Below, in pieces: positions 46,475 to 55,848 of a stretch of 64,000 nt of DNA. This DNA is from Pseudorhodoplanes sinuspersici (lineage in GTDB: Bacteria > Pseudomonadota > Alphaproteobacteria > Rhizobiales > Xanthobacteraceae). The stretch is taken from the NCBI RefSeq assembly GCF_002119765.1, contig NZ_CP021112.1, forward strand, positions 2,350,501 to 2,414,500, read 5' to 3'. The notes under the pieces are model-generated. The model saw only the letters and a list, made by a program, of their open reading frames with translations, made no database searches and was not told the DNA's origin. Position numbers and translations under genes: made by a program. Position 1 is the first letter of the stretch. Every line of letters begins with the position of its first letter.

Positions 46475-49012
46475 CTATCCGATCGCACGCGGAAATCCGT
46501 GCACCAAAATAAGCCCGAATAGTCCCTGACACGCCGTGTAGAAAGCCAGCAGGGCAGTATTGTCGAACGTAACTCGCCGTTTGCGGTCGAGCTTCCCCGC
46601 GGCGTAGCGTGCCGCAGTGAAAAGCGACATGACGAGAACGGCGACTGCAATCTGGCCGGTCAGTGCGCTCGCCATATAGACCATTGCAGCATAGGAGTTG
46701 TCGGTCGGCCGCAGTCCCGCGTACCAGTGTGCGATCACCTCGATCGCAACTCCTCCGACGAGGCAGGCGGTGCCTATCGTCAACAATATTATGGAGCGGG
46801 CGCTGCGTCCCCCAGGGTGTGGAAGCACGCGGCCAGCGCCGAAAAAGGCAGTAATACCGAGAAATAACAGCAGCCCTGATATAACTGGCCACTTGATTGC
46901 GGGCAGTTTCATGCCTCCGGCAATCCAGTCTTGATACGATACCGTCCACAGGTACAAGTACGAAAAGACATACGACAGAAAGAGCGATCCGGCGACCAGC
47001 ATTAGTACCACCATCGCCCACCAGGAATGCGATGCAGGACCGGTCACGTAGACCGGAAGCTTAATATCCTTGCTAATGCTGACCGGTCCGTGTCCTGGTC
47101 CGGGGTCGAGCGACCAGGCCCAGACAATGCAGGCGACAACGGCAATCGCGCCGCATAACAGTGCTGGCACGACCAGCTTGACGGTAAGCAACAGGAAGAA
47201 GGCAGCTGTGAACACTGCTGCTACGAAATGTGTCCAGCTCGGTCCAGGCATTTGGATGATATATTCCGGCTCTGCTTCGATCGGCGACGTTACAATTGTC
47301 TCACGGTTGCCGGTGGGCGCGTTCGGCAAGTAGTAATGTCCAGCTTCGACATCAGCGGCGAGATTGCGCTGATCCCAGAGCGGCTCGCGGCTGGTCACAT
47401 GTGGGATGCTCCGCGTCGAATAGACGTCGCTCGGCAGCCATTCGAGCGTGCCGGCGCCCCATGGATTTCCGCCGCCAGGACCAGGCCGGAACCGGATCAC
47501 GAGGTCGATCACAAAGATCAGGACACTGGCCGCGAAGATGAACGCACCGACGGTTGACACTGTGTTCAGCAGGTCCCAACCGAGCACGCTCGGATATGTC
47601 CAAACCCGTCTCGGCATCCCCATCAAGCCGGTCAAATGCATCGGGAAGAAGGCGACATTGAACCCGATAAACATCAACCAGAAGACCCAGTGGCCGAGAC
47701 GCTCGGACAGCGGATTTCGACTGACCATTGGTGTCCAGTAGTAGAATGTCGCGAAAAGTGGAAACACCATGCCGCCAATGAGCACATAATGAAAATGAGC
47801 AACGACAAAGTAGGTATCGTGAACCTGCAAGTCGAACGGAACCATCGCGACCATAACGCCAGTCAGGCCGCCGAGCGTGAAGATGAAAAGAAAGCCCAGC
47901 ACGAACAACGATGGTGTGTTGATCCGAAAGCGCTCTTTGCCGGCGGCTATCGTTGCGATCCACGCAAAGACCTGAATGCCGGATGGGATCGCAACCGCCA
48001 TGCTGGCAGCCGAAAAAAAGCTCATGCTGAGCGCTGGGATGCCAGTCGTGAACATGTGGTGTACCCACAGCCCGAAGCTGAAGAAACCGGTGGCGATGAG
48101 CGCAACCACGATAAGGTGATATCCGACCAGCGGTGTGCGAGCCATAGTCGGAATCATCATTGAGACAAGCCCGGCGGCGGGCAGAAAGATTATGTAGACC
48201 TCTGGATGGCCGAAGAACCAGAACAGATGCTGCCACAGGAGAGGATCGCCACCTTTGGCCGCAGTGAAGAACGGCCAGCCAAATGAGCGTTCGATTTCAA
48301 GCAACATCGTTGCGAGGATCACCGCCGGGAAAGCGAAGATGATCATTCCCGCGAAGATCAGCATGGTCCAGGCAAAGACAGGCATCTTGTTAAGTGACAT
48401 CCCCGGCGGACGGGTGCGCAGAATGCCGACAACGATTTCGATCGCGCCCGCGATCGCCGATATCTCAATGAAGCCGATGCCGAGAAGCCAGAAATCCGCG
48501 TTGTTGCCCGGAGAATATTCGGTGAGCGTCAGCGGCGGATACATGAACCAGCCGCCCTTCGGCGCAAGGTCGTAAAAAATGGTCGAGAAAAACACCAGGC
48601 CCCCAACGATATAGGCCCAGATCGCGAATGCACTCAGCCTCGGAAACGGCAGGTCGCGCGCCGCCAACATTTGCGGAAGTAGCAGAACTCCGAGTGCTTC
48701 TATGGCTGGCACCGCGAACAGAAACATCATCGTGGTGCCGTGGACCGTGAAGAGCTGATTGTAGAGTTCCTGAGTGACGAGACGGTTGTCGCCGATCGCG
48801 AGCTGCGCACGCATGACCAGCGCGAGGGCGCCGGCAAGCAAAAAGAAAAGAAAGGCGGCCCCGAGATAGATCAGCCCGACGACGGTGTTGTTGACGGCGG
48901 TCAGTTGCCGGAATCCTGTCGGAGTTGCCCAGATGCGCTTGAGCTCCGCGACTTCGCCTTCCGGTCGCGGCGCCGGGTTCGGCAGGTCTGGCGCTGAGCA
49001 TTTTGCCGTCAT
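46475..49012 (-). CDS. Cytochrome c oxidase subunit I fused to subunit III (CoxA-CoxC)
   Basis: 845-residue heme-copper oxidase subunit, larger than CoxA alone (about 530) because a subunit III-like part follows from about residue 600. Subunit I hallmarks: FTVHGTTMMFLFAVP (heme a ligand), WQHLFWFFGHPEVYIIFLPA (CuB His and cross-linked Tyr), LWVHHMFTTG (two CuB His) and VVAHFHYVLIGG (heme His). C-terminal part SHSWWAMVVLMLVAGSLFLS, HWYAGLRPTDNSYAAMVYMA is subunit III-like. The start overlaps the exchanger stop as ATGA. Terminal oxidase pumping protons across the inner membrane. Confidence 0.95.
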   Translation of the reverse strand: MTAKCSAPDLPNPAPRPEGEVAELKRIWATPTGFRQLTAVNNTVVGLIYLGAAFLFFLLAGALALVMRAQLAIGDNRLVTQELYNQLFTVHGTTMMFLFAVPAIEALGVLLLPQMLAARDLPFPRLSAFAIWAYIVGGLVFFSTIFYDLAPKGGWFMYPPLTLTEYSPGNNADFWLLGIGFIEISAIAGAIEIVVGILRTRPPGMSLNKMPVFAWTMLIFAGMIIFAFPAVILATMLLEIERSFGWPFFTAAKGGDPLLWQHLFWFFGHPEVYIIFLPAAGLVSMMIPTMARTPLVGYHLIVVALIATGFFSFGLWVHHMFTTGIPALSMSFFSAASMAVAIPSGIQVFAWIATIAAGKERFRINTPSLFVLGFLFIFTLGGLTGVMVAMVPFDLQVHDTYFVVAHFHYVLIGGMVFPLFATFYYWTPMVSRNPLSERLGHWVFWLMFIGFNVAFFPMHLTGLMGMPRRVWTYPSVLGWDLLNTVSTVGAFIFAASVLIFVIDLVIRFRPGPGGGNPWGAGTLEWLPSDVYSTRSIPHVTSREPLWDQRNLAADVEAGHYYLPNAPTGNRETIVTSPIEAEPEYIIQMPGPSWTHFVAAVFTAAFFLLLTVKLVVPALLCGAIAVVACIVWAWSLDPGPGHGPVSISKDIKLPVYVTGPASHSWWAMVVLMLVAGSLFLSYVFSYLYLWTVSYQDWIAGGMKLPAIKWPVISGLLLFLGITAFFGAGRVLPHPGGRSARSIILLTIGTACLVGGVAIEVIAHWYAGLRPTDNSYAAMVYMASALTGQIAVAVLVMSLFTAARYAAGKLDRKRRVTFDNTALLAFYTACQGLFGLILVHGFPRAIG

Positions 49013-50058
49013 GACGCACCCCGCAAGGAATAGAGCAGCGCCAAACCGCCAAGATAAACGATGATGACTGCAGCCGAATCCATCCCCATACGCAGAATCG
49101 TGCGGTCGCGGCGCTCTGTGAGCCCGATCAGGAAAAGAGCGGTGACGGCGATGCCAAGGAGCGCGGCAACTGCCGAGAAGCTGCCAACACGGTTCATGAC
49201 CGGGTCGCCGGATGACACCGCGTCGACTGCAAACAACAGTCCGACGTCGAAGAGGTTTGTGCCCAGAATGTCAGAGATTGCCATCGTGTAGAGGCCGAGA
49301 CGGACGGCTGACAGCACCGTACTGACTTCGGGCAAGGAGGTCGAAATGGCGACAAGCACCGCGCCAACGAAGCTTTGCCCAAGGCCGGTCTGTTCCGCAA
49401 TAATCTCCGCTGTGCGCGAAATCACATATCCTGCAGCCAAGATGGTCGCCGCTGCGATGACGGTTTTGGTGAGAATCTCATAAAGAGGCCCGTGCGTGGT
49501 CTGCTTTTTGGCCTCGCCGTCGCGCGGTGTCCTCGGTTCGATATTGCTTGCCTGCCAGGGACGGCGTCCCTCCGATCGGGAGAGCAGATAGATACTGCCG
49601 ATCGCGAATGCGAGAATGAGCCATGTCCATGCGCCAATACCAAAAACGGAGACGTCGCCGACGAGAATCGCGATCGGTACGATGGTGAGTAACAGCACGT
49701 TGAGCGAGCCCTGCAGAATGACAACCGGATCAGGAACGACCGAGGTCAGCGCGCGGCGACCGATCGCAAAGTCAGCGACAGCAAGGATCGCGACCTGCAT
49801 GGTGACGCCGCCGAGGATGTTGTTGACAGCCAGAGCGGCGCTTCCGGACGCGGCAGCGCTTACGCTGACCGCCAATTCGGGAAGAGAGGTCACACCGCCC
49901 AGCAGCAAAAGACCCAATAGCGCATGCCCAAAGTTCGTATGGACGCTGATGGCGTCGGCGTATCGCGAGATCTTGGCGCCGGCGATCCACACAAATGCTG
50001 CAGCCACCACAAAAATAATGACATTAATGATTAAGGGAAACTGCGAGAAATCGATCAT
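49009..50058 (-). CDS. CaCA-family cation exchanger embedded in the oxidase operon
   Basis: 349 residues with about ten membrane spans and the two inverted alpha-repeats of the Ca2+/cation antiporter family: LLGGVTSLPELAVSVSAA and GAVLVAISTSLPEVSTVLSA, each with the G-x-(T/S)-SLPE ion-binding motif. A hydrophilic loop (SEGRRPWQASNIEPRTPRDG) separates the halves. It starts 2 nt after the coxB stop and overlaps the coxA start by 4 nt, so it is an integral operon gene. Exchange of Ca2+ or Na+ for H+ or Na+ is expected from the family; its purpose beside an oxidase is unknown. Confidence 0.88.
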   Translation of the reverse strand: MIDFSQFPLIINVIIFVVAAAFVWIAGAKISRYADAISVHTNFGHALLGLLLLGGVTSLPELAVSVSAAASGSAALAVNNILGGVTMQVAILAVADFAIGRRALTSVVPDPVVILQGSLNVLLLTIVPIAILVGDVSVFGIGAWTWLILAFAIGSIYLLSRSEGRRPWQASNIEPRTPRDGEAKKQTTHGPLYEILTKTVIAAATILAAGYVISRTAEIIAEQTGLGQSFVGAVLVAISTSLPEVSTVLSAVRLGLYTMAISDILGTNLFDVGLLFAVDAVSSGDPVMNRVGSFSAVAALLGIAVTALFLIGLTERRDRTILRMGMDSAAVIIVYLGGLALLYSLRGAS

Positions 50059-50060
50059 GT

Positions 50061-51050
50061 CTATTTCAACGCGGCGAGAAATTGGGTCAGGGACTGAAGT
50101 TCGGCATCAGTGAAGATGCCAAAGGGAGGCATCCGGTTTTCCGGCTTGACATGTTGATTGTTCACGATCCAGCGTGCGAAGGCTTGCTCGTCATTTGGCA
50201 AGGCGCCCGCGGCAAGCGACATACGATTACCAACATGCGTGAGGTCGGGGCCGATCGTGCCAACGGCTGCAGTGCCACGGATCGTGTGACAGCTACCGCA
50301 ACCGTGCGAGAGAAAGAGCATTTGACCAGCGGCTTGTTCGTTCTGATTGCGAGCCCCGCCTGCCTCGTTTGCTAGCCACTTAGCAAAATCATCAGTCGGC
50401 AAAGCAACAACATAGAAGCTCATGAATGCGTGGGCTCCGCCGCAATACTCCGCACATTGTCCTCGGCTAACCCCCGCCTTGTTTGCTACGAGATTCAACA
50501 CGTTTTTACGGCCAGGGATCATGTCGAGTTTGCCGGCGAGCTTTGGCACCCAGAAACTGTGAATGACATCCGCGGTTGTGAGCTCAAGCCGGATCGTTTG
50601 CCCCACCGGAATGCGGATTTCGTTGGCGCTTTCGACGCGCGTACCGTCCGGCATTTTGTAGACGATGCGCCACCACCATTGTTCTGCCTTGACTTCAAGT
50701 TCGAGTGCGGGTTTCACAGCAGATTCGCCTGCGGATACATTCATGAGCAGCAACCCGTAGCCGAGCAGTGCAGTCAGGGAGACGACCGGGAAGACAAGGC
50801 CTCCGCCGACGACAAGCGCCTCGGTGCCGAGCCAGGCCGGGCGTCTAATGATCGCGGCGACGGCTAGAACAACAACGGTGACGAGGATCGTCGAGCCTCC
50901 CGCTGTCAACACCCAAAACAGGACCCACGTTCGTTCGGATTCGATCCCTTCGGGCGACAAAGCGGACTGCACGCCGCTACACCCGGCGAGCGCGACGGTT
51001 GCCGTTCCGGCGCAAAGCACGGGCGCGAACGGAGTTGACGCAGCGCTCAT
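50061..51050 (-). CDS. Cytochrome c oxidase subunit II with fused C-terminal cytochrome c (CoxB)
   Basis: 329 residues. Lipoprotein-like N-terminus (LAGCSG), two membrane spans, cupredoxin domain with CuA ligands VIHSFWVPKLAGKLDMIPGR and RGQCAEYCGGAHAFM, then a cytochrome c domain with FLSHGCGSCHTIRG (CxxCH) and Met ligand in ENRMPPFG. The fused cytochrome identifies a caa3-type oxidase that accepts electrons from its own heme c. Overlaps the triheme cytochrome stop as ATGA. Confidence 0.94.
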   Translation of the reverse strand: MSAASTPFAPVLCAGTATVALAGCSGVQSALSPEGIESERTWVLFWVLTAGGSTILVTVVVLAVAAIIRRPAWLGTEALVVGGGLVFPVVSLTALLGYGLLLMNVSAGESAVKPALELEVKAEQWWWRIVYKMPDGTRVESANEIRIPVGQTIRLELTTADVIHSFWVPKLAGKLDMIPGRKNVLNLVANKAGVSRGQCAEYCGGAHAFMSFYVVALPTDDFAKWLANEAGGARNQNEQAAGQMLFLSHGCGSCHTIRGTAAVGTIGPDLTHVGNRMSLAAGALPNDEQAFARWIVNNQHVKPENRMPPFGIFTDAELQSLTQFLAALK

Positions 51051-52195
51051 CGTTCTTTCCTTGCGCTGGTCTTGTCCTGGAGGGGCTGCGCTGTCGTGCC
51101 AAGGCTTTCGAAAAAGCCTGCGACGTCCCGTATCTGATCAGAAGTCATCCGCTTGGCGATCGGGGCCATGATCGCACCGTGGGCAGTGGTATCGCGCAGT
51201 CCCTGCTGCCACAGCTTGAGCTGATTGATCGTGTATGCCCCGTGCTGGCCCGCAAGAAGCGGAAAAGTGCCAGTGCTCCCGGTATGGCATGCGAGGCAAG
51301 GCGGGATGCCTTTGGAAGCGATGCCGAGCGTTGCTATCGCCTGGCCGCGCTCAATCTCTTCGGGCGTCGCATTCGATGGGGCGGCGAGAGCGGGAATGAG
51401 GCCTGCATAATATTTTGCGAGCGCGGCGATGGCGCTGTTGTCCAATTCGGCAGCGACCGGCTGCATAATGCCGCTTTCGCGCTGGCCGTCGGCATATTGC
51501 CGCAGTGCGGCCTGCAGATACGCCTCCGATTGTCCAGCGATGACCGGAACCAGATTGCTCACCGGTGGCGACGAGTCGAGGCCGTGACATCGCGCGCAGA
51601 CTGAGATGGACTGGGTGCCGCTGCCAAAACGCGCCCGCTCGTTGGGGCTACGATGTTCGGACGCGTCCCGCGTCCGGGTCATTGTGGCGTATTCAACAGC
51701 GTCGAGTTTCGGCAGGGCGCGAAGGAATGCGACAATCGCCCAGACTTCGTCGTCTCGCGCAAGAGAAACCCAGGCCGGCATCCCGGTGTATTTGATGCCG
51801 TTTTTGACAATCCAGAAGAGCTCCTTGTCGGACCAGGTTTGGGTGCTCCTCGATAGGTCGGGAGGCGGCGGCAGCATGCGATGGACGATGGGATTGCTTC
51901 GTTCACCAGGTGCGCCGTGGCAGGGGACACACCCCCCCTGAAAATGGCTGGCTCCCAGGCGAATGAGGTTCGGATCATCAAGCGGAGGTGGGCTTTCGAC
52001 GAACAGGCTGTGAGTTGCAACCGAGCGGTGCATTCCGAGTTCGAGCAGCCAACTGGTCCAGGGAAAATGTCCGCGGCTGGCTGCGACGCTGTACAGGCCA
52101 GACAAAGTGAACAAGGTAGCTCCGAGTAGCAGCACTGCGAGTGTCGCGCCGATCCACAATAGCGCCGGCTGAATGCGATCCGGCATGACAGTCAT
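51047..52195 (-). CDS. Triheme membrane-anchored cytochrome c
   Basis: About 382 residues. N-terminal anchor PALLWIGATLAVLLLGATLF, then three c-type heme sites CVPCH, CARCH and CLACH, spaced by about 120 residues each, matching tandem cytochrome c domains (DKELFWIVKNGIKYTGMPAW; SEAYLQAALRQYADGQRESG). I start at ATG 52195, which overlaps the stop of the upstream assembly-factor gene as ATGA; the longer frame to 52309 is within that gene. Likely electron donor to the coupled caa3 oxidase. Confidence 0.88.
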   Translation of the reverse strand: MTVMPDRIQPALLWIGATLAVLLLGATLFTLSGLYSVAASRGHFPWTSWLLELGMHRSVATHSLFVESPPPLDDPNLIRLGASHFQGGCVPCHGAPGERSNPIVHRMLPPPPDLSRSTQTWSDKELFWIVKNGIKYTGMPAWVSLARDDEVWAIVAFLRALPKLDAVEYATMTRTRDASEHRSPNERARFGSGTQSISVCARCHGLDSSPPVSNLVPVIAGQSEAYLQAALRQYADGQRESGIMQPVAAELDNSAIAALAKYYAGLIPALAAPSNATPEEIERGQAIATLGIASKGIPPCLACHTGSTGTFPLLAGQHGAYTINQLKLWQQGLRDTTAHGAIMAPIAKRMTSDQIRDVAGFFESLGTTAQPLQDKTSARKER

Positions 52196-52848
52196 GAGAC
52201 GCCGGTCCGCGGCACGCTGGCCAAAGTGAGTGGGGCCTGTTGTGTATCGAGAGCCCGGAGACCCCGAGATGCGAGAATGATGCCGGCCAAAACATATGTC
52301 GCGGGACACGCAAAGAGCATAAGGAGTCCCGCCAACTGCTGATCGCTGCTTATTTCAGCGATCGACTGAATATGACTTGATTCAAAGGTCGAGGCGTAGA
52401 GCGGTCGCGGAGCAAAGACGAGTAGAGCTCCCAACAGGCAAAACAGTTTTCCCGTCACCAACAGCGCGAGTGAGGCACGCCAAAAATCGCGAGCAGGCTG
52501 AACAAGAACAGAAAGCCAAAACCATAATGCGAGAAGGAAGAGAAGCGTTTGCGTTGCAGCGAGCGCCACGACTCCCGCGACTACAGCGGCAAATATGACG
52601 GGAACATGTGTCGTCCACAGCACGAAAATCTGAGCGAGCGTCGCTGCCGGCAATGTTTTCGAAATACACGAGCACGATCGCAAAGTCATTCCAAGCGGGA
52701 GGGATAGTGCAGCGAGCGCGAGCAGCGGTGCCGCTATATTCATGAGGCCAATATGCACAATCATGTGTCCGGCCACCGACCCGTGCCCGAACACTGGCGT
52801 TGAAGAAAGCAATATGATCACGATGGATGCGACATAACGGCGTGTCAT
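52192..52848 (-). CDS. CtaG-type (caa3) cytochrome c oxidase assembly factor
   Basis: About 218 residues with roughly six spans. Signal-like N-terminus TRRYVASIVIILLSSTPVFG, then the diagnostic HMIVHIGLMNIAAPLLAL segment of the caa3_CtaG family, whose histidines are thought to handle copper. ATG 52848; the longer frame to 53172 has no supported start. It is upstream of, and overlaps, the triheme cytochrome gene. Delivers or inserts copper into the oxidase, from family knowledge. Confidence 0.85.
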   Translation of the reverse strand: MTRRYVASIVIILLSSTPVFGHGSVAGHMIVHIGLMNIAAPLLALAALSLPLGMTLRSCSCISKTLPAATLAQIFVLWTTHVPVIFAAVVAGVVALAATQTLLFLLALWFWLSVLVQPARDFWRASLALLVTGKLFCLLGALLVFAPRPLYASTFESSHIQSIAEISSDQQLAGLLMLFACPATYVLAGIILASRGLRALDTQQAPLTLASVPRTGVS

Positions 52849-52880
52849 AGCGTATCTCGTTCTCGCTGTCGGCAGAACGG

Positions 52881-53147
52881 CTATCCGATCATGAGGAAAT
52901 AAGTTGCGGTCAGTGCGAGCAGCGCGAGCGCAACGGATGTCCAAAGGATGCGACGAATCGCCCCGCCCTTCACGATCCGGCCTGCGCGCGCCTCCGTCGG
53001 CGAGATCGTAGGATTGATATCGTCGCTTGATGCTTTTCGCTGCCTCAATCGACCCTCGTGGTATATGGCACAGCTGCTTTTGCTCGCTGTGAGAGAAACG
53101 TGACGCCGTCCTACTTGTTCCGGCCACTTGTCGTGCCGTAAGCGCAC
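52881..53147 (-). CDS. Small C-terminally anchored protein at the head of the oxidase operon
   Basis: Up to 88 residues from GTG 53147: a basic, charged N-terminus and a single C-terminal span (ILWTSVALALLALTATYFLM). The start is uncertain and internal starts would shorten it. Small single-span proteins commonly sit beside caa3-oxidase genes. Not otherwise recognised. Confidence 0.4.
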   Translation of the reverse strand: MRLRHDKWPEQVGRRHVSLTASKSSCAIYHEGRLRQRKASSDDINPTISPTEARAGRIVKGGAIRRILWTSVALALLALTATYFLMIG

Positions 53148-53387
53148 CGATTTGCGATCGTCGCATTGCCATTGCGAACTTGGTTACCGCCCTGGCCTTC
53201 AGTGGAATAATGACGCCATTGCGCTGACGAAGGAGCTAGTACGCCTTCCGGTAGCCGACCCATCTGGCCGTGCCGCTCCGGCTTCGGAGTGTACGCTGGC
53301 GAACCAATGTCGAACGAGGGCATTGGTTACAGCGAGGCGCTCTCAAGGTTCGCGCTTCACAGAAAACCAAGACAGACGAGGTGACGA

Positions 53388-53895
53388 TGCTGAACTCGTA
53401 GCAGCTTCTGGCCTGATCGCGACATTGACGATTGCTTCCCCGGCCATGAGCCAAAGCAATCAACCGGGAGCGGCGGTGTCCCCAAAAGCCCAGACAACGA
53501 CACAGCCTGCAGCGGCCGGCACCGCGTCGCAGCAAGAAGTGAGCTTCTTCACAAATGCAGAGCCGAACACCTGGCGCGCCTCCAAGCTGATCGGAATGGA
53601 TGTCTACGGCGCCAACAACCAGGACATCGGCGAGATCAATGACGTCCTGGCCGATCGAAATGGTCAAATTAGAGGGCTTATCCTCGACGTCGGTAGGTTC
53701 CTCGGCGCCCTCTGTTCGCGAAGGGGGCGAGGTGCCATTCCACGGCGGGCTATTGATAAAGGGCAGTTCGCCGTGATGCTCGCTGATAGGCATCGCGGAA
53801 GCCCAATTCTTCGGCCAGAACGATCTCGCGGATATCCCCGTCGTAGCTGTCGCCCGCGACACGGTGCGGGCGAAAACCGTGCGAGAAGATACTGA
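53388..53895 (+). pseudogene. PRC-barrel domain protein, frameshifted
   Basis: ATG 53388 reads M-L-N-S then TAG; a shift restores a signal peptide (AASGLIATLTIASPAM) and then SFFTNAEPNTWRASKLIGMD, VYGANNQDIGEINDVLADRN, the typical PRC-barrel start. After GLILDVGRFLG the frame breaks again (VPFHGGLLIKGSSP in another frame). At least two indels make it a pseudogene of an exported PRC-barrel protein. Confidence 0.65.
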
Positions 53896-53953
53896 ATTCC
53901 ATTGGCGCCTCCGGCCTCATCTGCGGTTGACACCAAGGGGCACTGGTCTTGCG

Positions 53954-54772
53954 TCAGGCGCGCGCCACCTGCCGCGTCGTGTTTTCGTCGCGATACTGGC
54001 TCCAGACATTGTCCAGGAACGCCAGGCTCTTGGGGTCGAGATCGATCTCAGGCTCGACATCGCGGTCCCAATGACCGTACTTGTCCTCGCCTGCGACCAG
54101 CATCGCCGATCGGCGAGCCATGGTCGAACGTGTATGCGCCGGCATGTAGAAGAACGCGATACCGATGCGCCGATCGTCGGAACGATTGGCGGGAGACCCA
54201 TGCACCGTACGTTCGTGATGCATGGAGAATTCACCCGGCTCCAGCGGCATCTCGACGCCTTTGGCGTCATCGACAATAACTGTCTGACCACGCGCCAGAA
54301 GATTGTTGGCGTCATAAGTCTCTTCATGCTCTAGATCTGGCCCGCGGTGACTGCGCGGGATAACACTCATACACCCGGCCAATGAGTCCGCCTTCGACAG
54401 CGCCACCCACACCGTCACTTCCTCATGCGGGTCAAGACCGTAATAGGCTGAATCCTGATGCCAGGAGACGAAACGCGGATCATGTGCATTTTTGGCGAAG
54501 GCCGACGAACCGAACAGCAGGACGTCAGGTCCGATTAGAGCCTGCACCGCAGCGACGATGCGCGGATGGCGGGCAAGATCGACCATCCACGGAAACGCGA
54601 GGTGTGCCTTGATCTTCAGCCGTTTATTGACTTCCTCACCTGAGGCCTTCTCATACGCTTCGATGCGACGGCGATATTCAGCGGCTTCTTCAGCGCCAAA
54701 AGCGCGTATCGGCGACAGATAGCCTTCACGTTTGAAGAATTCGACTTGCTCTGAGGTGATTACACCGGTCAT
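53954..54772 (-). CDS. Phytanoyl-CoA dioxygenase (PhyH) family protein
   Basis: About 272 residues of the Fe(II)/2-oxoglutarate dioxygenase fold: HxD motif in SWHQDSAYYGLDPHEEVTVW, distal His in SMHHERTVHGSPANRSDDRR with the Arg that binds 2-oxoglutarate (RRIGIAFFYMP). Also SKADSLAGCMSVIPRSHRGP. ATG 54772 is preferred over TTG 54811. Divergent from a TetR gene with a strong palindrome between them. Members hydroxylate lipid-CoA, phosphonates or other small substrates; its neighbour is a Liv-type importer, so an imported compound may be the substrate, which is inference. Confidence 0.88.
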   Translation of the reverse strand: MTGVITSEQVEFFKREGYLSPIRAFGAEEAAEYRRRIEAYEKASGEEVNKRLKIKAHLAFPWMVDLARHPRIVAAVQALIGPDVLLFGSSAFAKNAHDPRFVSWHQDSAYYGLDPHEEVTVWVALSKADSLAGCMSVIPRSHRGPDLEHEETYDANNLLARGQTVIVDDAKGVEMPLEPGEFSMHHERTVHGSPANRSDDRRIGIAFFYMPAHTRSTMARRSAMLVAGEDKYGHWDRDVEPEIDLDPKSLAFLDNVWSQYRDENTTRQVARA

Positions 54773-54823
54773 GTCTTGGCCTCGACTCGCATTGGCTATT
54801 TGTTTCGGCAAAAGAGTTCACGC

Positions 54824-54848
54824 ACTTCCGCGTGCGACACGCGGGAGT
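54824..54848. promoter_or_regulatory. Near-perfect 25-bp palindrome, probable TetR operator
   Basis: The core CCGCGTG-CGA-CACGCGG (54828-54844) is extended on both sides to 25 bp (ACTT...GAGT arms) with one non-Watson-Crick pair (T54827/G54845). Sits in the PhyH/TetR divergent region. Confidence 0.7.
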
Positions 54849-54933
54849 TACAGAAAAGAGACGCAGTGTAGTTTTAAGATTTTCTGGCGGTCAAGCGACG
54901 CCGTGGTGATATTGTGAGCATGAGGCTGTGCAG

Positions 54934-55542
54934 ATGAGACAAAAAATAAGCACCACAAAAAATCAGCCACGCCGCCGTGGACGACCGCAAGGCGATGAGG
55001 TGAAGATCGCCATCCTGAAGGCCGCGAATGAACTGCTTGAGGAGCAAGGATATTCAGGCTTCACGATTGAAGCCGTTGCCGCACGTGCGGGCGCTGCACG
55101 ATCGACGATCTATCGGTGGTGGCCCAATCGCGGCGCGCTGGCGATGGCTGGCTTCCTCTCCGAGACGGCGCCGAAGATCGCATATAAATGGACGAAATCG
55201 CCCATTTCCGACATTAAACAGCAGATGATGATAGTCGCCGAAGTGTATGGCGACAAAGTCGGACGCACGATTTCCGCCCTTGTTGCACAAGGACAAGGCG
55301 ATCCCGAAACACTGAAAGCTTTACTCGAAGGCTATGTCCGGCCTCGGCGCGATGAAGCCAAGCTTGTTCTGATGCGCGGCATTGAATGTGGCGAGTTGCG
55401 CAAGGACATCGATCTCGATGTCGTCGTCGATTCTCTCTACGGCCCGATCTGGTATCGCATTTTGGTGCCGCATGCGCCGATTTCCGCAAAATGGGCAGGC
55501 AAGCTTGCCGACCAGGTCTTCCGCGGGCTGCGAGCGAGATAA
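54934..55542 (+). CDS. TetR-family transcriptional regulator
   Basis: About 202 residues. Basic leader PRRRGRPQGDEVK, HTH (ELLEEQGYSGFTIEAVAARA; GAARSTIYRWWPNRGALAMA) and TetR_C-type ligand domain (ELRKDIDLDVVVDSLYGPIW). I take ATG 54934 (GAGG 8 nt upstream) over GTG 54928. Divergent from PhyH and 300 nt upstream of the Liv-type importer, so both may be under its control through the palindrome. Confidence 0.88.
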   Translation: MRQKISTTKNQPRRRGRPQGDEVKIAILKAANELLEEQGYSGFTIEAVAARAGAARSTIYRWWPNRGALAMAGFLSETAPKIAYKWTKSPISDIKQQMMIVAEVYGDKVGRTISALVAQGQGDPETLKALLEGYVRPRRDEAKLVLMRGIECGELRKDIDLDVVVDSLYGPIWYRILVPHAPISAKWAGKLADQVFRGLRAR

Positions 55543-55848
55543 AGGACAGTCTGTTTCTTTTTCTAAGGTAGGCACCCGCCAGTTCGACAAACTGGCACGC
55601 GGATTGCTGGAAATCTTCCAACTACGGGATGTGCTCCTTGCACGCAGGTGTGCAGCACGACATCGAGTTGGTGATGCAATGGTTTCGCCTTCGAATTGGA
55701 ACAGCGTGCGCCAGGACAACGCTCTTGACTGCTTCGGCTTCACGCCGCGGTCTTGCCACGCATCTCAACGCACGATCACCCGTTTTCCCTCACAGCCTGG
55801 CCGTTGCATTTCAGTCATTGTCGGCGTCGATATGAAGGAGACCATCCG
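55543..55848. other. Intergenic region with a stem-loop
   Basis: About 300 nt between the TetR gene and the binding-protein gene. A perfect 7-bp hairpin GCCAGTT-CGACA-AACTGGC (55578-55596) lacks a U-tract. No gene is supported. The binding-protein ribosome site AAGGAG lies at its right end. Confidence 0.4.

Noticed and set aside
46107-47021. Long 304-codon frame covering the end of coxA-coxC
   Set aside because: Its upper part lies in another frame of the oxidase gene; only the part from ATG 46469 is supported.
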